Shown: one piece after another, positions 56,601 to 64,000 of the stretch
Layout of the letters: the number at the start of each line of letters is the position of its first letter
Position numbering within the stretch: the first letter of the stretch is position 1
Source of the DNA: Megalobrama amblycephala
Lineage: Eukaryota; Chordata; Actinopteri; Cypriniformes; Xenocyprididae
Reading direction: 5' to 3'
Length of the DNA: 64,000 nt
Assembly (NCBI RefSeq): GCF_018812025.1
Contig: NC_063050.1
Coordinates: forward strand, 6,858,047-6,922,046
The notes under the pieces: model-generated
Database searches by the model: none
Seen by the model: only the letters and a program-made list of their open reading frames with translations
Told to the model about the DNA's origin: nothing
Made by a program: the position numbers and the translations under genes

Positions 56601-59555
56601 TTCCCTTAAAGGGAAAAATAAAGTAAAGTAAAGTGCATGCCAGTTAGAAATTAGGCTTGTTCGAGATACATCGGCGTTGCACAGACCGATTGGTGTATGA
56701 CATCAAATGCCCAGTGAAATCGCATGGGAATTGTGCAATCGAGAATTTAGCAAATGGGATTCATTCAGATTCAAATCGTGAATTTATACATGAATTTACC
56801 GCATTGCTTATAAACTGCTTGATTTGAGCTGCATCCCAAATCACGTACTGTATGAGAAGGCACTACATTTGAATTCAAATTTACTTAACGACCATTGAAT
56901 ATGTATGTTCTATATATTACAAATGTGTGTAGTATGAATGAAATCCAGATTTATTTACCCTCAAGCCATCCTAGGTGTATTTGACTTTCTTCTTTCAGAC
57001 AAACACAATTCGAGTTATATCAATAAACATCCTGGCGCTTCCAAGCTTTACAATGGCAGCGAAGGGGTGCCACGAGTTTTAAGATCAAAAAAGTGCATCC
57101 ATTCATCACAAACATACTCCACACGGCTCTGGGGAGGTACTAAGGGCCTTCTGAAGTGAAGCGATGCGTTTGTGTAAGAAAAATATCCATCTTTAACAAG
57201 TTATAAAGTAAATTAACTAGCGTGTTTTGAGCTTCAAACTCGTGGCACCCCTTCACTGCCATTATAAAGCTTGGAAGTGCCAGGATGTTTATTAATATAA
57301 CTCAGCCCATGCTATAGGCTGCATGGATGGGCAGGGAGGTTTTGCCCAGAACAGAACCATACCATCAATCCAAACTGTATGCTTATTGTCAATCATCTTT
57401 GATGATGGTGATCCTGACAGAAATTATATTTTTTGTCTCAATTGTAAAAAAATATGGAATTTATTTGTTGAATATTGGAACAGCACTGATATCCTTTAAG
57501 TGATTTATATATAACTGTTAATTTCTTCTTCAGGTGTGTTTGGTGCTGAAGAAATCACAGTGTCAGTGATGGAGGGAGATTCAGTCACTCTGCACACTCT
57601 TGTTGAAACAAACCAACAAGACAGAATTAGATGGTATTTTAATGACATCCGCATCGCTCAAATCACTGGAAATCTCTCTAAGACCTGTGCAGATAAACAG
57701 TGTGGCAAGAGATTCAGAAACAGACTGAAGCTGGATCATCAGACTGGATCTCTGACCATCACAAACATAATGACCTCAGATACCGGACTTTATAAACTGA
57801 AGATTTTAGGCAGCAGCAGCAGTGAAAAGATCTTCAATGTTACTGTTCATGGTGAGTCACATAAAGAATGTTTAAAAGCATGTGTTTAAATCACAGCATT
57901 GATGAGTTTATTATAATGTTTCATGATCACAAATATGTCAGGTTATTTAAAAAATGTGCTATGATCCTATCTGGTAACGCATTAAAACAATCCTTTATTG
58001 TATTAACAATCCTCCCTAGAACTTTTAGACTTTAGTCTTGACTAGAACTAATTCTCCCTTCTTGAACACAAGGAAAGAAAAAGGAAATAAAAATAAAGTG
58101 AATGTAAGACAGTATAAAGTTAGTAGTCTTGCAAAACAGGTGTGCAATCCATTTTCAGCTCTTTAAAAGATAACCTAAGGGAAGGGGCCCAAGATTCTTA
58201 AGGGTAAAATTTATTGAGCGAAACTTTCGAATAACGTAACATGTATCACTTTAAATTGTATACATTTTAATCTAGCATTAATAGAGCAGATATGAATTCA
58301 CTTCAATTAACAAGTTTGTGAATATTTTTAATAAAAAAAAAATAAAAATGAAATAAAAGCAAAACATCAGTCATAGAGCACTATTGTGGCTGTGGTGTGT
58401 CACATGACAAGCAATGACGCATCGTCATGGAAACAATAAAGTGATGCATTCTAAATAACGGTTGCCTTGATAAACTCACACTGAGGGCAGAATTTTCAAT
58501 AACTGCATGCAGAATACTTTAAAGCCCATTTTATAAATAGAATAGGCTCAAATGCATAATATCAGTGGATGTGAGATGCAGTTACGATGTAGAATTGGCC
58601 TAATCTAGAAAGATAACGTAATTTTTCACTTTTTTTCTGTATTATGCTCATAAAATCCAGTGTTCTTTTTGGAGAGAAAACTCTTCAGTTTCTGTTGGTT
58701 TGTGTTTCAGATGTTCCTGCTGCTGAACGAGATGAAATGAAGAGAAAGTCAGTGGGAGAATCTGTTACTTTAGACACTACTTTAATTAAAACCCTAAATG
58801 ATTCAATTATATGGTATTTTAATGAGATTCTAATTGCTGAAATCACTGGAGATCAGAGTAAGATCTGTACAGATGTTCAGTGTGAAGAGAGATTCAGAGA
58901 CAGACTGAAGCTGGATCATCAGACTGGATCTCTGACCATCACAAACATCACAAACACAGACTCTGGAGAGTATAAACTGAAGATCAGCAGTAGCAACAGC
59001 AGTGTTGAAAGAATATTCACTGTATTAACTGTCATTGGTGAGTATAATTTATTTATTCATTGAATTTCCAGTTTTTTAATACGGCTCAATATTATTGTTT
59101 TTATTGTCTCCTATTTGAAAAAAAGAGCTTTGGCTCAGTATTAAAATAGTATCTAAACAGTCTCTATCATCTTCACATGCATATCAGATTTGTATATCAG
59201 CATCACAACAAACACAAGCTGTTAAGTCTTATGTTTAAATGAAAAATGCATAAAATTTGATATTTTTCCAATAAACACTGCAGTTTGGTGTTGATCTGAC
59301 AGTGTTGTGATGCTGTTTTAACTGCTCCTCTTCATAAACTCACCAGATTTATTAGTTAAAACATAAAACTGGCAACAAAAGGTGTAAATATCAATCAATT
59401 ATATTGTTAAATACTGAATGGATTATCAGATGATGTTTAGTAATATTGACTGTCTCTCTTTAGCTGTTCCAGATTCAAGTTCATCTGTAGAAGGAATATG
59501 TGTTTCTGTTGTTCTGCTGATAACGGTTTCAGCCGCTGGTGTTTTTTGTTATTGA
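50776..59555 (+). CDS. IgSF receptor copy 2, two Ig domains, tail-less (CD2/SLAM-like)
   Basis: A four-exon model with every junction phase 1: 50776-50824, 57534-57851, 58711-59037 and 59464-59555 (stop at 59553; exon sequence runs to 59577). It totals 786 bases, or 261 residues. Order: signal peptide [17 protein letters not shown]-like Ig domain of about 106 residues; second Ig domain of about 109 residues; serine-rich stalk and one uncharged membrane span ending VFCY. Both Ig domains lack the usual B-F disulphide cysteines and carry a CxxxxC pair instead. The protein is likely a leukocyte surface receptor of the fish CD2/SLAM/CD48-like group, a family-level judgement. It has no signalling tail as read, so it would act as a ligand, a decoy, or through a partner. 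An ISRE-type site and a TATA-like box lie upstream. The gene could be a young pseudogene if the TGA is disabling. Confidence 0.7.
51727..52683. mobile_element. TTAA-flanked AGGTGCC element, copy B
   Basis: The ends AGGTGCCATCG and GGGCAGCT lie between TTAA at 51723-51726 and 52684-52687; length 957. It matches copy A (17793-18748) in inverted orientation, including the palindrome GACTGTTACGTAACAGTC at about 51882-51899. Confidence 0.8.
53504..54839. mobile_element. hAT-like element with 8-bp target duplication (GGTTCAAC)
   Basis: The ends CAGTGGCGTAGCCAGAATTT and GTGGCTACGCCACTG match. GGTTCAAC is duplicated at 53496-53503 and 54840-54847. The interior contains (TA)n at 53564-53624 and a module shared, in inverse, with 45574-47543. 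GGGGGCC runs flank the ends. No coding frame. Confidence 0.9.
53564..53624. repeat. (TA)n microsatellite
   Basis: About 30 TA units inside the nested hAT-like element. Confidence 0.9.
55374..55800 (+). pseudogene. LINE reverse transcriptase 3'-end relic
   Basis: Readable pieces are [24 protein letters not shown], [14 protein letters not shown], and [23 protein letters not shown]. They match the last part of a fish LINE ORF2 (LLPSGRRFR...RTNRFKNSF-type). Frameshifts and stops are present. The other side of the same LINE probably lies at 52684-52703, split by the hAT-like element. Confidence 0.5.
55800..56980. other. Intron 1 of receptor copy 2, no gene recognised
   Basis: Anonymous AT-rich DNA with a short (TA)n at 56279-56296 and a GGGAAAAATAAAGTAAAG run at 56600. 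Confidence 0.5.
56990..57300. repeat. Inverted repeat upstream of receptor copy 2 D1 exon
   Basis: AATAAACATCCTGGCGCTTC with GGGGTGCCACGAGTTT at 57019-57078 is the inverse of AAACTCGTGGCACCCC to GGATGTTTATTAAT at 57237-57297. Copy 1 has only the second arm (23158-23225). The two arms could form a large hairpin. Confidence 0.65.
57534..57851 (+). CDS. Ig V-like D1 exon of receptor copy 2
   Basis: 318 bases between TTCTTCAG and GTGAGT, phase 1-1. It has the same strand order as copy 1: [70 protein letters not shown]. Position B has His-Thr and position F has Leu-Tyr where a classic V domain has cysteines. The fold is recognised from the W in strand C and the D-x-G-x-Y motif (here DTGLY) of strand F. 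Confidence 0.88.
57860..58487. other. Intron of copy 2 replacing the lost D2 region
   Basis: After 57896 the sequence stops matching copy 1. No Ig-like frame was found in this stretch. Homology to copy 1 resumes at 58488 (GGCAGAATTTTCAATAACTG), which aligns with 25973. Confidence 0.6.
58711..59037 (+). CDS. Second Ig exon (D3-type) of receptor copy 2
   Basis: 327 bases between TGTTTCAG and GTGAGT, phase 1-1. It encodes [20 protein letters not shown], then [20 protein letters not shown], the pair [26 protein letters not shown] and DSGEYKLKI. It is open throughout, unlike its copy-1 counterpart. It is another V-like domain without the B-F disulphide, and resembles D1 strongly enough to suggest internal duplication. 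Confidence 0.88.
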
Positions 59556-59577
59556 AAGCATCAAGCAAAAAGGAAAA
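59464..59577 (+). CDS. Membrane exon of receptor copy 2 with early stop
   Basis: It starts after CTCTTTAG and encodes [20 protein letters not shown] then [10 protein letters not shown] and TGA at 59553-59555. The exon goes on through KHQAKRK-type codons to a GTGAGT donor at 59578. A candidate next exon of 24 bases (59720-59743, acceptor CAAACAG, donor GTGAGA) keeps phase 1 and would read IRRNSTQ, but it lies beyond the stop. Confidence 0.75.
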
Positions 59578-59757
59578 GTGAGTATTGCAAAAAGCTGATT
59601 TAACAAGAATGAGATTTAATGTGTGAAACAAGTCTTTATTAGATGTGAAAATACAAACTTTTATTCTAATTTTAACCAAAGTAATGTGTGTTTAATCAAG
59701 ATTTTTGTTGTTCAAACAGACATCAGGAGGAATAGCACTCAAGGTGAGATATTAACA

Positions 59758-60480
59758 CTGAATCTTTCTCCAGTTTTCAGTGTCACATGATCCTTCAGAA
59801 ATCATTTTAATATGTTGATTTATTATCAATGTTGGAAACAGTTTGCTGCTTAATATTGTTTTATAACCTTTTTTGAGGATCCTTTGAAGAATATAAAGTT
59901 AAAAAAAGAACAGCATTTATTCCAAATAGAACTCTTTAGTTGCAATATACACTATTGTTCAAAAGATTGGGATCAGTAATTTCTTCTTTCTTTTTTGACA
60001 GAAATTAATTCTTTTATTTAGCAAGGTAATGATAGTAAAGACTTGTCATGAACACCAGCTGGAGTGCCCTTTATAGCCACCAGAAGGCACTCCACACAGG
60101 ACTACAGAATATATATATTGTTAGAAAAGATTTCTATTTTGAATAAATGATTCTCTTCTAAAAAAAAAACTTGTATTCATCAATGAATCCTGAAAAAAGT
60201 ATCACAGGTTCCAAAAAAAAGAAAAGAAAAAGGCAGCACAACTGTTTCCAACACTGATAATAAATCGGCATATCAGAATGATTTCTGAAGGATCATGTGA
60301 CACTAAAGACTGAGCAATGGCTGATGAAAATTCAGCATTACATCACAGGAATAAATTATATTTTAAAGTATATTAAAATAGGAAACCATTATTTTAAATT
60401 GTAATATTTCACAATATTACTGTTCTGTTTTTTTTTTTCTTTTCTTTTTTTCTATACTTTTAGTCAAATAAATGCAGGCT
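59758..60480. repeat. Foldback repeat in copy 2 (counterpart of 27280-27985)
   Basis: Inverted arms carry the same CACATGATCCTTCAGAAATC core as in copy 1. It lies about 200 bases after the membrane exon. No coding potential was seen. Confidence 0.6.
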
Positions 60481-61707
60481 TGATGAGCATAAGTGACTTC
60501 TTTCAAGAACATAAAAAATTGTTTCCAAATTTTTTACTGGTACCCTATGTATATTACTTGCCAATATAATAGTTCAAGCATTTTAGTTATATTTTAATCA
60601 TTGAGCATTGTGACATTGTGTTAAATATTAGGAAAAGAAACTGCGCCATACATTCTGCAAGTGTCCGGAAAAAAACGCTTGTCTTTAATTGTTTTGTATT
60701 TGTGTAACTAGTCTGTTCATTTCTTTTACCTTCTGTGAATCTTATTTCATCTTATTTAATCTTATTTTATTTAAAAAAAATGATATAACAAAACAATATA
60801 TTGTTTTATTTATTTTTTTTTATTTTTTTTTATTTTTTTGAAACAATGAAAGTAACTTGAATGTTCTTTGTAATGTTGGAGCCATTTGTAGGTTCCAGGT
60901 CATGGTTCTTTTCTTCTTTGTGTGTCAATTCACTATAACATTTACATTTCAGAAAATAAAACTCATGCAGTATAAACACACATATGGTAAAATATATTAT
61001 GTAGGCTAACATATTTCTTATATTTTATAATTATTTACATTTTAAATGTTTCATATGTTCAAGTTAGTTAACAAAAGCACACCTGCATGTACTAAATATT
61101 CTACCAAAGAGGCTAGCACTGTGCTATAGCGTGCACAGTCGTTACTTTTTAAATAAAGTTATTATAGTCTTAACAGTGTTCAGCCAATCATAAATCTAAC
61201 CACAAAAACTCACGGATACCAGAAAACCTTTTAAATTCCAAAATAATAGACCATTAAACGCTAACAGATCTCCTCCTATATCAATATTGAGCAAAACACA
61301 AACTCTTAATTTTAACATTTACTCTCCTTTAACAGTCAGAAGCAAAGCATGCTGGGAACTAAAAGTCTGTTGTAATCACTGATTGTAACTCTTTCCATGA
61401 ATGTGTGTATATATGTGTGTACAATACATTTACATTTATATGGGGACATGTATGTGCAATATATGTACATAATAAAGAATAAAATTCTTATATTAACTTC
61501 ATTTATAAATATTTTGTATCAAAATATAGCCATACATGGTCAATATATTGCAGTATATTGAAAAATATAAGCACAAGTTTCCCATATGTGGAAATGTATT
61601 ATATAATACATTGCATGATATTTTGCAGTATATTCCCATGTTTTTTTGTTCTGTAAAGGTATAGCAGGGGTGGTAAATTCAGTCCTGCAGAGTTCAGCTC
61701 CAACCCT

Positions 61708-61900
61708 GCCACTGTAAAAATAAAAGGTGCCTGTAGGAACCTTTTGGGGTTCTTCACTTTGCCACACCGGCGGAACCGTCTGTAGATCCTCTAGGCACCC
61801 TTTCAAAAGGGCTGGTTCTCTGAGGAACCACCCAGGTTTCCTGAGGAACCATATATGAAGCATTGTGTGGAACCGCTTTGGGTGCCTCCAGGAACCAAAT
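61708..61900. repeat. Dispersed repeat with GGAACC motifs
   Basis: AGGTGCCTGTAGGAACCTTT, GAGGAACCACCCAGG and related words recur. It is a common fish repeat and interrupts the end of duplication block B. Confidence 0.4.
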
Positions 61901-62235
61901 TTCATTTTTTTTAAATTATTAATTTATTTTCATGTTGGTACTATGGTTACCCTTAACTTCTATTATAATAAATAAATTGAAAGACTGCAAATGCAAAATG
62001 CAAAATAAAAACTGTTTATTGCATATAGATGAATTTTATTACATACACTTTAAGGCACTTAAAAAAAGCAATAGGCTTAATATCAATACACATTTAAAAA
62101 ATAGGGTAATACATAAGCAACATGAATAACCAACCATTTATAAACAATAGGCAATACAAGAATAGACATCTCAACAAAATGCATGGAAACACAAATGTCC
62201 CATGTAATAAATCAATGTTTAAAAAATGACATTAA

Positions 62236-63741
62236 AGTATTAGTTAGCCCAAAAATGAAAATTGTGTCATTAATTACTCACCCTTATGTCGTTCCACACC
62301 CGTAGGACCTTCGTTCATCTTCGGAACACAAATTAAGATATTTTTGATGAAATCTGAGTGATTTCTGTCCCTCCATTGACAGCTACGCAACAACCAATTT
62401 GACGTTTAAAAAAGTTCATAAAGAGATAATAAAAATAATCCATATGAATTGAGTGGTTTTGTCCAAATTTTCTGAATAAACTCAATCACTTTAAAGTTGC
62501 GCACACACTTAACGATTGTAAGGTCGATTATGAATGTAAATTGATACTTATGACTGATCACGCTCAAACCCGTCCAGTCAGAGCCAGTTGCGTTCAGTCT
62601 GCGATTACAGTCGGTGTTCAAATTCCATGTGTAAGTATTTAAACCTCCTTGAGTCGCAGGAAACAATCGCTGTATGTTGAGCACAGTCTTAGAATGTTTT
62701 AGCTAGTCACTAAATGTGTGCCAGGCTTAAATGGTGAACAGATTTATTTTAAGCTTTTATTCACATGTAAACATTGATCTGCGAAAAAAAAAACAGAAGC
62801 TCAACCGAACCACCTCATTGGTTCTTGCTAAAGCTCAAACGTGCTGTGTAACACAAGAATGAACCTCGTTGGTTCTTGCACGTTAAACAAACATGTTTAA
62901 GCTTCCATTTACCACATTTACACGCCAGTAAGACCTTCGTTCATCTTCGAAACACAAATTAAGATATTTTTGATAAAATCCGATGCCTCAGTGAGGACTC
63001 CATTGACAGCAAGACATTTAGCACTTTCAATGCCCAGAAAGCTACTAAAGACACATTTAAAACAGTTCATGTGACTACAGTGGTTCAACCTTAATGTTAT
63101 GAAGTGATGAAAATACTATTTTTGCGCCAAAAAAACTAAATAACGAATTTATTCAACAATTTCTAGTGATGGGCGATTTCAAAACACTGCTTCATGAAGC
63201 TTCGAAGCTTTACAAATCTTTTGTTTCAAATCAGTGGTTTGTAGCGCATATAAAATTGCCAAAGTCATGTGATTTCAGTAAACGAGGCTTTATTACGTGA
63301 TAAGTGTTTCGAAATTTCAATGGTTCACCACTGACTTTGGCAGTTTGATACACGCTCTGAACCACTGATTCAAAACTAAAGATTCATAAAGATTCAAAGC
63401 TTCATGAAGCAGTGTTATGAAAATGGCCATCACCAGATATTGTTGAATAAAGTTGTTATTTTGTTTTTTTTGGCACACAAAAAGTATTCTCGTCACTTCA
63501 TAACATTAAGGTTGAACCACTGTAGTCACATGAACTGTTTTAAATATGTCTTTAGTAGCTTTCTGGGCATTGAAAGTGTTAAATGTCTTGCTGTCAATAG
63601 AGCCCTCACTGAGCCACCGAATTTTATCAAAAATATCTTCATTTGTGTTCTGAAGATGAACGAAGGTCTTACGGGTGTGGAACGACATGAGAGAGAGTAA
63701 TTAATAACAGAAATTTCATTTTTGGGTGAACTAACCCTTTA
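62236..63741. mobile_element. Inverted-repeat element with CCCAAAAATGAAA ends
   Basis: The left end GTTAGCCCAAAAATGAAAAT pairs with TTTCATTTTTGGGTGAACTA at the right (then ACCCTTTA). Inside, CGTTCATCTTC is found in both orientations (62311, 62938 and, inverse, 63650), and a large foldback spans 63145-63450. The 98- and 60-codon frames here are inside the element. Confidence 0.6.
63145..63450. repeat. Large foldback inside the 62236-63741 element
   Basis: TATTCAACAATTTCTAGTGA and CACTGCTTCATGAAGCTTCG at 63149-63211 pair with GCTTCATGAAGCAGTG and CACCAGATATTGTTGAATAA at 63397-63450. The arms are roughly 100 bases with mismatches. Confidence 0.6.
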
Positions 63742-64000
63742 AGGTGCAGTAAAATTTGCTGCTGTTTGGAAAATGAATTCCAGGAATTTCAATAGAAATC
63801 CACACAATCATTAATTTCATGTGTGGTCAAAAATTTCACTATGAGTCCAAGTTGGTTACTCAAATTCGCCAGATTTGACCAACAGAAAGCTGACTGAAAG
63901 TGACTCCAATATGAGCTCCATCATATAATACGTCACTATATTGCTGAAAATGATAAATGGACCTTTTTGCCTGCGTGATTTCACAGAAATGTCACAAATG
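63742..64000. other. No gene recognised at the window end
   Basis: Anonymous sequence with no open frame of note. Confidence 0.5.

Larger units (their letters stand above)
57230..61710. repeat. Segmental duplication block B (receptor copy 2)
   Basis: Counterpart of 23100-29935. It lacks the D2 region (its sequence from about 57897 to 58487 is different) and the last-exon stretch after 60745. It ends inside the GGGGTGGTAAATTCAG element, which is cut at about 61708 by other repeat sequence. Confidence 0.8.

Noticed and set aside
61540..61905. 121-codon - strand frame
   Set aside because: It spans the border of a dispersed GGAACC repeat and AT-rich element; the peptide mirrors the repeat units.
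63404..63700. 98-codon frame and its antisense
   Set aside because: Inside the inverted-repeat element 62236-63741; a similar peptide appears from each arm.
1..64000. CRISPR array, tRNA or rRNA gene
   Set aside because: No regularly spaced direct repeats and no cloverleaf or rRNA-like sequence noticed by eye; a dedicated scan was not possible.

Overview
This is vertebrate nuclear DNA from a bony fish, most likely a cyprinid. The signs are AT-rich sequence, GT-AG introns, immunoglobulin-superfamily (IgSF) exons in phase 1, a DIRS tyrosine-recombinase retrotransposon, many short inverted-repeat DNA transposons (hAT-like with 8-bp target duplications, TTAA-flanked, TA-flanked), and repeat families common in carp-like genomes. 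The species cannot be named from the sequence. Most of the window is transposon-derived; host coding sequence is a few short exons.

The backbone is a pair of tandem paralogous IgSF receptor genes on the + strand. Copy 1 runs from a signal-peptide exon at 2064-2112, across an intron of about 21 kb packed with transposons, to Ig, membrane and tail exons at 23.4-28.5 kb. It is a pseudogene: its middle Ig exon is split by a TTAA-flanked transposon and a second small insertion, and its last Ig exon carries four 1-base insertions. Copy 2 (50776-59555) keeps two intact Ig exons and lacks the middle one. Both copies have the same TGA directly after the membrane segment, so copy 2 as read is a protein of 261 residues with no cytoplasmic tail. 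Both have GAAANNGAAA (ISRE/IRF-type) sites just upstream of exon 1, which suggests interferon control. A lone C2-type Ig exon of the CD2/SLAM kind lies on the - strand at 49.1-49.4 kb. A short two-exon CALHM-like channel gene (189 codons) is at 39.5-40.3 kb.

Region by region: 0-2 kb, repeat relics and the copy-1 promoter. 4.1-10.2 kb, broken - strand remains of two protein families that recur in fish transposon-derived loci, split by a three-level nest of elements (5579-8055) whose innermost member carries a frameshifted THAP domain. 10.5-17.7 kb, a TTAA-flanked element holding a structurally complete but coding-dead DIRS element (10561-16314). 17.8-22 kb, TTAA- and hAT-type elements. 23.1-29.9 kb, the copy-1 receptor exons. 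30-39 kb, mostly non-coding with repeat relics. 39.5-40.3 kb, the CALHM-like gene. 44.2-45.4 kb, a 5'-truncated non-LTR retrotransposon with an open endonuclease domain. 45.6-47.5 kb, a hAT-like element. 50.6-61.7 kb, the copy-2 receptor gene and its repeat-rich flanks. 61.7-64 kb, repeats.

The window reads as a fast-evolving, probably interferon-linked immune receptor locus that is being duplicated and eroded while it accumulates nested transposons.
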